From positions 25,046,109 through 25,110,108 of the forward strand of contig NC_088655.1 in assembly GCF_964019385.1 (NCBI RefSeq): DNA of 64,000 nt. Reading direction: 5' to 3'. The notes below the pieces were generated by a model. It was not told where the DNA came from and did no database searches. It saw nothing but the letters and a program-made list of their open reading frames with translations. How positions within the stretch are numbered: position 1 is the first letter of the stretch; every line of letters begins with the position of its first letter. Below, piece by piece: positions 31,450-41,560 of this stretch. Both the position numbers and the translations under genes were made by a program. Source of the DNA: Sycon ciliatum. Taxonomy: Eukaryota > Porifera > Calcarea > Leucosolenida > Sycettidae.

Positions 31450-34419
31450 CTACAACGTGGCATGACATTTTACATGGTCTATGAACTGCCTAATATTGGA
31501 TATCGTCTTCATTTCCATGGGCAGCTTGAGCCAATACGAGTATGCAGAGAAGATAGGAGATTTGGTAAACATAGTTGACAAAGCTCTGGGAAGTACTATG
31601 CCATTGCGAGTGTCCAGTGCGAAAGTAAACCAATTATACTTGGTGAGATGTTCAGGGACAATGTTCAGTTTAATACGATGGACCAGAACGCATGACTGTC
31701 TCTGCGACAGGATAGAGATGGGGCTGGTGGAGGCCAAACTATATAGATCAGTAGAGGGGAAAAGAGTGGGTTTACGAAAAATAATTTTCAACACACGTTT
31801 ATGATGTATTACTAGTGTCTGTACAGCAGATTTACTAAGCAGGGAATGCCAAGCAGTGGCGCCGTACAGAAAGATAGGAAGGAGGTAGCATTTATAAAAG
31901 AGACGAATACATTCGGGAGACAAGTGGGAGCAGTGAGACATCAGGCAACCTACAGATTTGCTAACTTTGTTGCATACAAAATCTACGTGAGAATTCCAGG
32001 ACAATTGCGAGTCAAATACAACACCCAAATGCCTGTGCGTATCTACAATAGTAATATTAATAGCCGAATCAAGTCCGGGAAGGGTAAATGTAGGAGGGTG
32101 GTCTATTTGAGGGAGAAAGACTATTTCTGTTTTCAAGATATTGAGTTTCAGACGCCATGACAACATCCATTCATGAACAACATTGATTCCAGTCTGAAGC
32201 TTCGTACACAGGTTTGCAATGTCAGCGTCAAACTGAATGAGGGCTGTGTCATCAGCAAATAGTGACAAACCATCTATACAGTCAGGTAGATCGTTTATAT
32301 ACAACAAGAATAGTAGAGGCCCCAATATAGATCCCTGGGGGACTCCCGACTTCACAGGCAGTGGGTCTGAGAGTACCCCTTCGACTGACACTGATTGCGT
32401 TCTATCTGTTAGGTAGTCCGTAATCCACGCCAGAGACGCTCCGGAAACATTGTACATCACAGATAATTTAGCTAGGAGTCCACGGAACCATACCGTGTCA
32501 AACGCCTTGGCTAGGTCGAAAAAACACATGCCAACATGTTGGTGGTCATGACGAAGGGCCACAATGTCCTGCACAAGGCGTGTCAGCTGCATGGTGGTTG
32601 AGTCTCCTCGTTGAAAACCAGATTGGACTGGGGCAAGGCCCGGCGACACATGAGCATAAAGCTTATCAAAGAATAATCGCTCACATAGTTTCGATACACA
32701 GGACAACAAGGAGATAGGAAGGTAATTGCTGGCTTGTGACTTGGAGCCTTTGCTCTTGTAAACCGGAACAACCTTCGCGAGTTTCCACGCTGCTGGAAAT
32801 TTACCCGTCGAAAAGGACACATTAAAAATGCGGCAGAGGGGGTACGAAATCGACGGGGCAAGTTTCTTCAGGACATCATTCGTAATGGTGTCCAAGCCAG
32901 GACTGCGGCGAGACTTTAGTCGGGCGATAGCCTTTGTAACATCCGCAGTTGTGGTGATGACCTGAACAAATGTTGCATGAAGTTGGCTGTGGGCACGAAG
33001 AGCTGGAAGTGATAACGACGGATCATCCGGCACAGCAACGGAGGCGAACTGCTGGTTGAGGACTGTAGCCTTGTCGAAACTGCCAGAAACTGGATGACCG
33101 CCTTCATCAATGAGGTGAGGAAGGCCACGATCCTGCTGACGATTCCGCTGAGAACGAACAAACTGGTACATGTTAAGGTTACCTGACGCCATGCTGGCCT
33201 GTATAGATGCCAAATAGTCACGGTGAAGAGATCGAGATAAGTTTCGTACTCTGTTACGCTGAACTTTGAAGGCAGACTGGTTAGCTGGGGTTGGGAACTT
33301 CCTATATCGGCTGTAGAGTTCGTACTTCAACTTGATGGCAAGTACTAAATCTCGATTAACCCACGGAGGATATTTCCTAGATACAGCTCGCTGGGTGGAG
33401 GAAGAGATTTTCCGATAAGGCGACAGGTAGTGGGAAAATGCATCATTCAAGGAAGAGGAGAATCTGGCTAATGCGTCGTCGACATCTGGTGTGTCCATGA
33501 GATCATACCAGTTGAGCGAGGAAAGGTACATATTTACTGCTACCCAGACAGAAGGTGGCACTTGCGCAAAATTGTATGGAGTGGCTGGGGAACTACGGGC
33601 AGGATAGCATGGTACTTCCTTTGTAGGCATTCGGGTTACAGTTCTGTAGAAAAGGGTGGTAACTACCTGTGAATGGTCGGACGCACCAAGCGGGGCAGCA
33701 TCGTCGACAGAGAATACTGATTGAGGACGATTGGTAGCGAGCAAGTCTAGGCACGACAGGGTTCCGTTAGGAGAGGTGTGAGTGGGAAAATCTACCAGCT
33801 GGGAGAGACCGAAGCTGGAGAATATATGCGAAAGTTCCTTTCCAGCGCGTGATGTAGCGTCACCGCTCCACCAGTCAGAGTTGTGAGCATTGTAGTCACC
33901 AGTGAGGAATATATCAACGGATGAGAGGTCTACAGCCCGTAGGGTATCCGTCATCATGTCACAAAATGAGGTAAGTTCAGGTAGGGATTGCGAAGGAGGG
34001 CGATACTGACAGCCAATGAGTATAGGATTAGCACCCAGGTCTGCAGGAAGTCCAAGCTCAACCCATATGTTTTCGCATTGGGGCGAGTCAAGGTCTGAGC
34101 GCTGGGCTGCATGCAAAAATGCCCCATCTCGTACAAGGATGGCAACACCACCATAACCTCGGAACTGGGCCCTTTGGTTTGCTGGTATTGGCCTATCTCG
34201 ACGGAAGCACGTATAACCGGGTACACTGAGCATATGTATCGGGCAGAGCCAGGTTTCTGTCAGACATAGGATAGTCGGTGTGTTGGATCGACACAATGCA
34301 TGGAGTTCAGGGATTTTGTTCGACACGGAGCGACAATTAATCGTAACAATAGTGATGTTATGTTGAGTCTTAGGAGAATATGGGAAGGCCTGGGCGCTCA
34401 GCGGTTCGGAAGCCATCAT
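31450..34419 (-). CDS. L2-A ORF2: APE endonuclease plus reverse transcriptase, 989 aa
   Basis: Uninterrupted. The apurinic-type endonuclease spans residues ~20-250: INCRSV, TETWL, TGDYNAHNSDWW near 173 and GASDHSQV near 245. RT spans ~480-800: VVPVYKSKG, FFDLAKAFDTV, SGVPQGSILGPLLFLLYINDL and the catalytic FADDTALI near 720. The C-terminal domain ends as in CR1/L2 proteins (LVHRIKLNIVPEHL, LPRALSTMFTKSPIF, LPMEMK). The protein would nick target DNA and reverse-transcribe its own mRNA from its 3' tail. The start overlaps the ORF1 stop (ATGA-type), suggesting translation by termination-reinitiation. It is the only retroelement polymerase ORF here without a break, so a recent insertion is likely. 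Confidence 0.92.
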   Translation of the reverse strand: MMASEPLSAQAFPYSPKTQHNITIVTINCRSVSNKIPELHALCRSNTPTILCLTETWLCPIHMLSVPGYTCFRRDRPIPANQRAQFRGYGGVAILVRDGAFLHAAQRSDLDSPQCENIWVELGLPADLGANPILIGCQYRPPSQSLPELTSFCDMMTDTLRAVDLSSVDIFLTGDYNAHNSDWWSGDATSRAGKELSHIFSSFGLSQLVDFPTHTSPNGTLSCLDLLATNRPQSVFSVDDAAPLGASDHSQVVTTLFYRTVTRMPTKEVPCYPARSSPATPYNFAQVPPSVWVAVNMYLSSLNWYDLMDTPDVDDALARFSSSLNDAFSHYLSPYRKISSSTQRAVSRKYPPWVNRDLVLAIKLKYELYSRYRKFPTPANQSAFKVQRNRVRNLSRSLHRDYLASIQASMASGNLNMYQFVRSQRNRQQDRGLPHLIDEGGHPVSGSFDKATVLNQQFASVAVPDDPSLSLPALRAHSQLHATFVQVITTTADVTKAIARLKSRRSPGLDTITNDVLKKLAPSISYPLCRIFNVSFSTGKFPAAWKLAKVVPVYKSKGSKSQASNYLPISLLSCVSKLCERLFFDKLYAHVSPGLAPVQSGFQRGDSTTMQLTRLVQDIVALRHDHQHVGMCFFDLAKAFDTVWFRGLLAKLSVMYNVSGASLAWITDYLTDRTQSVSVEGVLSDPLPVKSGVPQGSILGPLLFLLYINDLPDCIDGLSLFADDTALIQFDADIANLCTKLQTGINVVHEWMLSWRLKLNILKTEIVFLPQIDHPPTFTLPGLDSAINITIVDTHRHLGVVFDSQLSWNSHVDFVCNKVSKSVGCLMSHCSHLSPECIRLFYKCYLLPIFLYGATAWHSLLSKSAVQTLVIHHKRVLKIIFRKPTLFPSTDLYSLASTSPISILSQRQSCVLVHRIKLNIVPEHLTKYNWFTFALDTRNGIVLPRALSTMFTKSPIFSAYSYWLKLPMEMKTISNIRQFIDHVKCHATL

Positions 34420-35040
34420 TCTGACGACGTGGAGGTTTTACCTGGTTTGTTCGTATTTGAATCTGCAAACCGCCACTTTCTTACGGTGTGCTGGATAGTT
34501 GCAGGCCAGAATCCGTCACCCAGTACCTTTTCCGTAGCTAAGGCTGGGAATGTCACTCTGGCGTAAGCTGTTCCGAAGGTGCGGGATTCCAAGATGGTGC
34601 AGTTGAGCACATCCACTGCACGCTCTTGACACCAATCCTTGATGGAGTCGGCACTGCAGCCCATGTGGACGTTTCCTACATAGAATATCGCTTTGTCCAC
34701 CTTTTCGACACCTGTCAGGACTACAGGGTTTGTTTCGACCGTGGGCATAGGCTTGACGTACTGAGATGTGACCCGACGTCGTACAACATCGACCCAAGAG
34801 CTCTGTCCATCTGATTTGTTGCGGGAACTGCTGTCCGTAGTGACGTGACCGTTGCCAGCAGGTCTAGGTGCTGTACGAGTAGTGTCGCTGGACTGGGAAG
34901 CGGCACGTGGTTGCGAGTGCATACCGGTAGTACGGTCATTTGAACTTGAGCGTGCATGCTGCGATGTGGAGGCTAGCGTTTTGGAATGACTCAAACCTGC
35001 TAATCTCTGCCTCAACTGGGGAAAGTGTCGCACTGGACTG
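34416..35040 (-). CDS. L2-A ORF1, 5'-truncated, RRM-like domain
   Basis: About 208 codons remain. A Ser/Thr/Arg-rich, presumably disordered N-terminal part is followed by SSWVDVVRRRV. A compact domain (KAIFYVGNVHMGCSADSIKDWC, RTFGTAYARVTFPA) resembles the RRM-like ORF1 domains of CR1/L2 elements. It lacks the true N-terminus because the element ends near 35041. The stop codon TGA overlaps the first ATG of ORF2. Role: an RNA-binding partner of ORF2p, by family knowledge. Confidence 0.75.
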
Positions 35041-35041
35041 A

Positions 35042-35850
35042 CATGTGTCAAGTATCTCGGCTATGACCTGACGAAGCAAGGTGTTCACCCGACACATGCA
35101 AGCTTCAAGCTATCAGTGAACTGTCGGAGCCGACGTGCCTCGCCGACGTTCAGCGTTTTCTCGGGATGGTCACCTATCTGGACAAGTTTCTTCCTCAGCT
35201 GTCTCAAGTAACTGAGCCACTTCGTTCGATCGTGAAGCAGCCAGAGCCATTTGTAGCTACTGAGAGCCTGATTGCGGCATTCAACGCACTGAAGCAGGCA
35301 GTCGCTTCATCTCCGCAGACATTGGCGTACTTCCGCCCATCTCCAGATGTTCGTACGGCTGTCAGCTGCGACGCTTCGCCTCAAGGTTTGGGCACTATCC
35401 TCTGGCAGCACGACGACAAGGGCCAGTGGGTGCCAGTCACTTGTGCCAGCCGATCATTGACTGATGTGGAGACACGCTATTCGCAGATGGAGCGTGAAAT
35501 GTTGAGTGTGGTATTCGCTCTAACTCGTTTCCGCCAGTACGTTCTGGGCCGGGATATGGACGTCTTCACGGATCACAGACCACTGCTCCATATAGTTCAG
35601 AAGCCGTTCGATGACGTCCCACCACTTTTCCAGCGTTGGCTAGTCTCTCTGATGCCGTATTCGTACTCACTCAAGCACATCCCCGGAAAGCAACTGTTGT
35701 TCGTTGACGATTTGTCTCGTGCTCCGCTGAAGACCACTGTCTCGTCTCCAGCTGAGTCCCGGTCATTGAATGAGTATGTCAACATGGTTCTTGAGGCAGC
35801 ACCAGTCAACCTTGAGAGATCCGCCATGCCACTCAAGACGACGCATCGCT
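35042..35850 (+). pseudogene. GypC RT thumb and RNase H
   Basis: The RT resumes with VKYLGYDLTKQGVHP. A 1-nt frameshift near 35098 leads to ISELSEPTCLADVQRFLGMVTYLDKFLP. RNase H follows with AVSCDASPQGLGTILWQ, EREMLSVVFALTRFRQYVLG and FTDHRPLLHI, then HIPGKQLLFVDDLSRAP, the gypsy connection to integrase. Another frameshift near 35830 follows. Confidence 0.88.
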
Positions 35851-36896
35851 CCACAGTGTCCTGCAGCGTGTGCTCACCTCATCCTGGCGCGATGCCTCGC
35901 CCGCTGAGCAGCCGTACTATCTCGTCAGAGATCAACTCACTGCAGCTGACGGTGTGTTGCTATTGTCGGCAAGTGTTGTGATACCAGAAGGGCTACGCCA
36001 TTCTGTCATGGCATTAGTGCATGTGGGACATCCGGACTAGGAAGCCTTTCAAGATTCCCTCCGGCAGAGGGTTTGGTGGCCAGAGCTCACCAAAGACGCT
36101 AGTCTGTATGTGGAATGTTGCTCCGAGTGTTGGCGACGTCGCACAAACAGTCCGCAAGATCTTCTCCCCACTGAGATTGAAGGCGTGTGGGAGAAGCTTG
36201 CAATCGACCTGGTATCTATTGAGGGCCACTTTGTTCTCTCCCTCATTGATTATGGTTCCCGGTTCCCTATGCTCAAGGTTCTGTCCTCTTCATCCACTAC
36301 AGCTATCGTGGACGAGCTAGATGAAGTGTTTGCCCTATTCGGTCTACCGTCTGTACTGGTTTCGGATAACGAGCCACGGTTTGTGTCGGAGCAGATGAAC
36401 ACTTTCTTGCAGCGGCTGGGCATTCGTCACATCCGCTCCAGCCCACGTTATCCACGTTCCAATGGCATGGTGGAACGACTCCATCGTCTCGTCAAGGAAA
36501 GAATGGTGGCACTGAAGCCTCATTTACCTTTCCGTCGACGACTGAACCAGGTTCTGTTCGACGTCCGACATTCTCGACACCGCATGTTGGGAACCTCTCC
36601 AAACGAGGCTCTGTTCTCTCGCCCATTGCGTAGCAGAGTTCCTACTATGATCCCTTCTCGCATTGTCAACCCCAGAATCCAGCTGAGAGCCAAGACCACA
36701 ATGGCACGTGATCATGACGCTCGTCGGGGAGTGAAGGCCTTGCCACATCTGCAGGCGGGCAAGCGGGTGATCCTCCATGACGGATACAATGATCCAGCTA
36801 AGCCGTGGACCGTGGTGGAGCAGTACGGGAGGCAAGTGGGAGTAACCGACGGTGTCCGGATTCTGCTTCGTAACCGCCAACATGTCAGAGAATTGG
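35851..36896 (+). pseudogene. GypC integrase
   Basis: The HHCC region has VMALVHVGHPD, a TAG at 36039-36041, then YVECCSECWRRR. The core reads LAIDLVSIEGHFVLSLIDYGSRFPML, LVSDNEPRFVSEQM and SSPRYPRSNGMVERLHRLVK, with the D,D,E triad intact from 36110 on. The C-terminus ends RNRQHVREL at the junction with PLE-2A (36896/36897). The frame reads on across the junction by chance. Confidence 0.88.
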
Positions 36897-38435
36897 TCTA
36901 GTAAGTTGTCATTTCTAGACGTGCTTGTAGAGAAGACTGGCTGTGAAATGTTGACTTCTGTGTATCGTAAGCCTACGTTCACTGGTCAGTACATTGCCTT
37001 CGATTCATATTGTTCGTCTCAATACAAGGTCAACTTAGTTCGTAACCTCGTGGACCGTGCGCAACGTATTTGTTCGCCCAGTAAGCTGCAGGCCGAGCTC
37101 GATTTTCTTCGATCTGTTTTCTTGAAGAATGGCTATCCGGAATTCTTGTTGGCTAAGTTTCTGTCCATGGAGCAGAAACCGAAATCGGTGCTGATTGGTC
37201 CACCTCGCTGTCTCGTCTATCTATGTTTGTCATGGAAGGGGCAGGAATCGATCAAAGTGTGTCGCGAAGTCAAGTCTATCGTCCGTCGTACTTATTATGC
37301 AGTACATTTTGTGCCAGTCTTCACAACAATGCGTGCGTTCACGGTGCGAAAGGACGTCCTACCAACCCTCCACCTTAGTCATGTTATCTACAACTTCGAA
37401 TGCCGACATTGTGCTAGTCGGTATGTTGGTAGGACTGTTCAGCACCTGAACGCACGTATCAAAAAACACACTCCACTTCACATCCTTCCACCCAGTGCGC
37501 AATCTGAGAGGCCCAAACGCGGGAGGCCTAGGAAAAACCCATCACCTACACGGCAGGATAGTTCCTTGCCGCTGTCTGCCGCTCCCCCTCTGACATCTGT
37601 GTTGGACGGGCTTGAGCTTGGCAGCTCTTTGGAGGTGCGTGCGGAACCGCCATTGGTGCAGCCGTCGGGTGTGCCTAAGTCTGTGCCTCTGGGTGCTTTG
37701 CATGGGGCTGTGCCTCGAGTGGTGACAGCACCTCTGCCTCCCCCTGACCCTCCTCCTTCGAGGTATGTGTTGGTGGAGAGCACCCGCGGCGGTCGATTTG
37801 TCCCACCGGAACTAGAGCTGGATTCAACAAAAAGACCAACAACCATGGCTGCAACAACAACACCAGCTTCACATCCAACAACAACACCAGGTTCACATCC
37901 AACAACAACAACAACTAATCCACAAAACAAAGCAGCAAATGACAGACCACTGAGATCTACAGCAGATTACAACCGGACCTATGAATTCACGGTAAAAATA
38001 CAAAGGAAACAATCGGAAAGGACGACGACTGACATGAAGGCAACGGCATTCACGGTTGGCGTGGGTGGTGAAGGTGAGACGCAGGACGATGCAAGTGAGG
38101 AGGGGAGTCAAACCGCTGTGGATGACGGAGCAGGTTCTGATTCGGACAATGAGGGAGAAGGTGAGCTGAGTGGGGGTGAGAGTGAGTGTGAGGGTGTGCG
38201 CGTGAGTCGAGATTGTGTGCGTCCGTCTCGTAATAAGTCTTCAGTATACAATCATTTGGTTTCTAGTACTGACTGTTGTCGTACTTATTCTGATTCCTGT
38301 TTTTCTGTTTTGTGCCGTGCTCGTCATGGTTATCTTTTGCAGTTACAAGTTTTGGAAGCTGTTTGTCAGCGCATTCATAAGCCGAATTTGTGTGTCCAGA
38401 AAGATAGTGTTATTACCCTAAAATTGTTCAAATAA
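36897..38435 (+). CDS. PLE-2A RT end plus split GIY-YIG endonuclease
   Basis: Open for about 512 codons. RT C-terminal part: LSFLDVLVEKTG, SVYRKPTFTGQYIAFDSYCS. The GIY-YIG N-half is FECRHCASRYVGRTVQHLNARIKKH. An AT-hook (KRGRPRKNP) follows, then a Pro/Thr-rich stretch and an acidic Ser/Glu/Asp stretch. The GIY-YIG C-half is SSVYNHLVSSTDCCRTYSDSCFSVL, then LQVLEAVCQRIHKPNLCVQKD. It lacks the catalytic palm because of truncation. Its protein differs from PLE-2B at scattered residues only. Confidence 0.88.
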   Translation, partial: SSKLSFLDVLVEKTGCEMLTSVYRKPTFTGQYIAFDSYCSSQYKVNLVRNLVDRAQRICSPSKLQAELDFLRSVFLKNGYPEFLLAKFLSMEQKPKSVLIGPPRCLVYLCLSWKGQESIKVCREVKSIVRRTYYAVHFVPVFTTMRAFTVRKDVLPTLHLSHVIYNFECRHCASRYVGRTVQHLNARIKKHTPLHILPPSAQSERPKRGRPRKNPSPTRQDSSLPLSAAPPLTSVLDGLELGSSLEVRAEPPLVQPSGVPKSVPLGALHGAVPRVVTAPLPPPDPPPSRYVLVESTRGGRFVPPELELDSTKRPTTMAATTTPASHPTTTPGSHPTTTTTNPQNKAANDRPLRSTADYNRTYEFTVKIQRKQSERTTTDMKATAFTVGVGGEGETQDDASEEGSQTAVDDGAGSDSDNEGEGELSGGESECEGVRVSRDCVRPSRNKSSVYNHLVSSTDCCRTYSDSCFSVLCRARHGYLLQLQVLEAVCQRIHKPNLCVQKDSVITLKLFK

Positions 38436-38714
38436 TGTTCTTTTGTGTAGTGTGGCAACGTTGTTGCCACTTGTGCCTACATGTGTTTTGTCACCTTCTT
38501 GTTTATTATTGTTATTAATATCATTCGTTCTCACTTTTTTGTTTTTGTTGCTGATACACACTTGTCACGCTTAGTTCTTACTTGTATACCCTTGTGTTCT
38601 GCACGCTTTTGTGAGAAATCGCACCTCGATATTCCAGTGCTGTCATTGTATCGTGTCACCCTACCTTGATTGCTATATTATTTCCTTTGTTCTCATTTTG
38701 TTCTTTAGTACAAC

Positions 38715-38758
38715 GGTGATTCTTGAAGAGTGTTGTACGAAAACTTGTTCGAATCATC
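38715..38758 (+). ncRNA. Hammerhead, PLE-2A 3' UTR (core C to T)
   Basis: Same fold as 41561-41604, but the core reads TTGAAGA instead of CTGAAGA, so it is probably inactive. Confidence 0.75.
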
Positions 38759-39111
38759 TTTTTTTCCATTGCCCTTTTTCTTCTTACATGTATTTTCCTT
38801 ACCCTTTAGATTGTTTCTTGCATCGTCTCCATCGCTTACATTGTTAATAAAGTAGTCCACATGTCGCTTCAGCTCGTCCTACTTATTGCCATATTAAAAT
38901 TATTGTCTCCTCGTCGAATTTTTAAATAATAATAATAATAATTTAAAAATTCGACGAGGAGACAATAATTTTAATATGGCAATAAGTAGGACGAGCTGAA
39001 GCGACATGTGGACTACTTTATTAACAATGTAAGCGATGGAGACGATGCAAGAAACAACCTAAAGGGTAAGGAAAAATACATGTAAGAAGAAAAAGGGCAA
39101 TGGAAAAAAAA

Positions 39112-39155
39112 GATGATTCGAACAAGTTTTCGTACAACACTCTTCAGGAATCACC
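39112..39155 (-). ncRNA. Hammerhead, inverted 5' copy of PLE-2B
   Basis: Complement of the motif at 41561-41604, with an intact CTGAAGA core, on the - strand. Confidence 0.85.
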
Positions 39156-39450
39156 GTTGTACTAAAGAACAAAATGGGAACAAAGGAAATAATATAGCAA
39201 TCAAGGTAGGGTGACACGATACAATGACAGCACTAGAATATCGAGGTGCGATTTCTCACAAAAGTGTGCAGAAAACAAGGGTATACAAGTAAGAACTAAG
39301 CGTGACAAGTGTGTATCAGCAACAAAAAACAAAAAAGTGAGAACGAATGATAATAATAACAATAATAAACAAGAAGGTGACAAAACACATTTAGGCACAA
39401 GTGGCAACAACGTTGCCACACCACACAACAGAACATTATTTGAACAATTT

Positions 39451-41280
39451 CGTCATTTGATGCTGTCAGTTACAACTGGTGTCGAATTTTCGTTCAACGA
39501 TGTGATGTACAAGCAAGTAGATGGTGTGGCGATGGGATCTCCTCTTGGTCCCGTCCTCGCCAATATATTTGTTGGTTATTGTGAGTGCAAGATTGATGAG
39601 TCGCTTTGGCCCGCGTTCTACGTGCGTTTTGTTGACGATTCGTTCACGCATTTTGACAGTGTTGAGAGCAGTGAATTGTTTCTCGATGTGCTCAACAACC
39701 TACATCCTTCCCTCCGCTTTACTTGTGAGCACGAGCAGTCTAGTAAGTTGTCATTTCTAGACGTGCTTGTAGAGAAGACTGGCTGTGAAATGTTGACTTC
39801 TGTGTATCGTAAGCCTACGTTCACTGGTCAGTACATTGCCTTCGATTCATATTGTTCGTCTCAATGCAAGGTCAACTTAGTTCGTAACCTCGTGGACCGT
39901 GCGAAACGTATTTGTTCGCCCAGTAAGCTGCATGCCGAGCTCGATTTTCTTCGATCTGTTTTCTTGAAGAATGGCTACCCCGAATTCTTGTTGCGTAAGT
40001 TTCTGTCCATGGAGCAGAAACCGAAATCGGTGCTGATTGGTCCACCTCGCTGTCCCTTCTATCTATGTTTGCCATGGAAGGGGCAGGAATCGATCAAAGT
40101 GTGTCACGCAGTCAAGTCTATCGTCCGTCGTACTTATTATGCAGTACATTTTGTGCCAGTCTTCACAACAATGCGTGCGTTCACGGTGCGGAAGGACGTC
40201 CTACCAACCCTCCACCTCAGTCATGTTATCTACAACTTCGAATGCCGACATTGTGCTAGTCGGTATGTTGGTAGGACTGTTCAGCACCTGAACGCACGTA
40301 TCAAACAACACACTCCACTTCACATCCTTCCACCCAGTGCGCAATCTGAGAGGCCCAAACGCGGGAGGCCTAGGAAAAACCCATCACCTAGACGGCAGGA
40401 TAGTTCCCTGCCGCTGTCTGCCGCTCCCCCTCTGACATCTGTGTTGGACGGGCTGGAGCTTGGCAGCTCTTTGGAGGTGCGTGCGGAACCGCCACTGGTG
40501 CAGCCCTCGGGTGTGCCTAAGTCTGTGCCTCTGGGTGCTTTGCATGGGGCTGTGCCTCGAGTGGTGACAGCACCTCTGCCTCCCCCTGACCCTCCTCCTT
40601 CGAGGTCTGAGTTGGTGGGGAGCACCCGCGGCGGTCGATGTGTCCCACCGGAACCAGAGCTGGATTCAACAGAAAGACCAACAACCATGGCGGCAACAAC
40701 AACACCAGCTTCACATTCAACAACAACACCAGGTTCACATCCAACAACAACAACAACTAATCCACAAAACAAAGCAGTAAATGACAGACCACGGAGATCT
40801 ACAGCAGATTACAACCGGACCTATGAATTCACGGTAAAAATACAAAGGAAACAATCGGAAAGGACGACGATTGACGTGAAGGCAACGGCATTCAGGGTTG
40901 GCGTGGGTGGTGAAGGTGAGACGCAGGACGATGAAAGTGAGGAGGAGAGTCAAACCGCGGTGGATGACGGAGCAGGTTCTGATTCGGACAGTGAGGGAGA
41001 AGGTGAGCTGAGTGAGGGTGAGAGGGAGTGTGAGGGTGTGCGCGTGAGTCGAGATTGTGTGCGTCCGTCTCGTAATAACAAGTCTTCAGTATACAATCAT
41101 TTGGTTTCTAGTACTGACTGTTGTCGTACTTATTCTGATTCCTGTTTTTCTGTTTTGTGCCGTGCTCGTCATGGTTATCTTTTGCAGTTACAAGTTTTGG
41201 AAGCTGTTTGTCAGCGCATTCATAAGCCGAATTTGTGTGTCCAGAAAGATAGTGTTATTACCCTAAAATTGTTCAAATAA
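39451..41280 (+). CDS. PLE-2B RT palm plus split GIY-YIG endonuclease
   Basis: The frame is open from 39211, but its first 80 codons are the inverted 3' UTR and not genuine protein. From 39451: the RT palm with FSFNDVMYKQVDGVAMGSP, PLGPVLANIFVGY and the catalytic FYVRFVDDSFTHF, then SVYRKPTFTGQYIAFD. GIY-YIG N-half: FECRHCASRYVGRTVQHLNARI. Insert of about 250 residues: AT-hook KRGRPRKNP, Pro-rich, Thr-rich and acidic segments. C-half: SSVYNHLVSSTDCCRTYS...VLEAVCQRIHKPNLC. RT finger motifs are missing. Role: target nicking by GIY-YIG and target-primed reverse transcription; the AT-hook could hold AT-rich targets (inference). Confidence 0.9.
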   Translation, partial: RHLMLSVTTGVEFSFNDVMYKQVDGVAMGSPLGPVLANIFVGYCECKIDESLWPAFYVRFVDDSFTHFDSVESSELFLDVLNNLHPSLRFTCEHEQSSKLSFLDVLVEKTGCEMLTSVYRKPTFTGQYIAFDSYCSSQCKVNLVRNLVDRAKRICSPSKLHAELDFLRSVFLKNGYPEFLLRKFLSMEQKPKSVLIGPPRCPFYLCLPWKGQESIKVCHAVKSIVRRTYYAVHFVPVFTTMRAFTVRKDVLPTLHLSHVIYNFECRHCASRYVGRTVQHLNARIKQHTPLHILPPSAQSERPKRGRPRKNPSPRRQDSSLPLSAAPPLTSVLDGLELGSSLEVRAEPPLVQPSGVPKSVPLGALHGAVPRVVTAPLPPPDPPPSRSELVGSTRGGRCVPPEPELDSTERPTTMAATTTPASHSTTTPGSHPTTTTTNPQNKAVNDRPRRSTADYNRTYEFTVKIQRKQSERTTIDVKATAFRVGVGGEGETQDDESEEESQTAVDDGAGSDSDSEGEGELSEGERECEGVRVSRDCVRPSRNNKSSVYNHLVSSTDCCRTYSDSCFSVLCRARHGYLLQLQVLEAVCQRIHKPNLCVQKDSVITLKLFK

Positions 41281-41560
41281 TGTTCTGTTGTGTAGTGTGG
41301 CAACGTTGTTGCCACTTGTGCCTAAATGTGTTTTGTCACCTTCTTGTTTATTATTGTTATTATTATCATTCGTTCTCACTTTTTTGTTTTTTGTTGCTGA
41401 TACACACTTGTCACGCTTAGTTCTTACTTGTATACCCTTGTTTTCTGCACACTTTTGTGAGAAATCGCACCTCGATATTCTAGTGCTGTCATTGTATCGT
41501 GTCACCCTACCTTGATTGCTATATTATTTCCTTTGTTCTCATTTTGTTCTTTAGTACAAC

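Larger units (their letters stand above)
31236..35041 (-). mobile_element. CR1/L2-like non-LTR element (L2-A), near full length
   Basis: The 3' end is an (AAT)n tail on the - strand (31236-31256), preceded by a short 3' UTR. ORF2 is intact and ORF1 is 5'-truncated at the junction with GypC. Roughly 20 codons of GypC are missing across the insertion (between HDARLA and VKYLG) and no target duplication is visible, so insertion came with a small deletion. The 3' end of the same family recurs at 54968-55060. Confidence 0.9.
29476..36896 (+). mobile_element. GypC: Ty3/gypsy element interrupted by a CR1/L2-like element
   Basis: Gag, protease, RT, RNase H and integrase are in order on the + strand. 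A non-LTR element (31236-35041, - strand) interrupts the RT. The 3' end is cut at 36896 by PLE-2A. LTRs were not identified, though 29241-29470 could hold part of one. It has at least one indel in gag, two nonsense codons and two frameshifts after the insertion, so it is inactive. Confidence 0.9.
36897..38926 (+). mobile_element. PLE-2A: 5'-truncated Penelope-like element
   Basis: It begins abruptly at TCTAGTAAGTTG, equivalent to 39739 in PLE-2B, and runs to the 3' terminus before (AAT)6 at 38925-38942. Its 3' UTR (38436-38926) is the left arm of a palindrome with the start of PLE-2B. Confidence 0.9.
38421..39450. repeat. 506-bp-arm palindrome at the PLE-2A/2B junction
   Basis: Arms 38421-38926 and 38942-39450 are inverted copies of the PLE-2 3' UTR (with the last codons), separated only by AAT repeats. 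The left arm belongs to PLE-2A and the right is the inverted 5' end of PLE-2B. Confidence 0.93.

Noticed and set aside
39211..39450. First 80 codons of the 689-codon frame of PLE-2B as genuine protein
   Set aside because: They are encoded by the inverted 3' UTR; the same peptide is read from the complement of the 3' UTR at 41263-41505.
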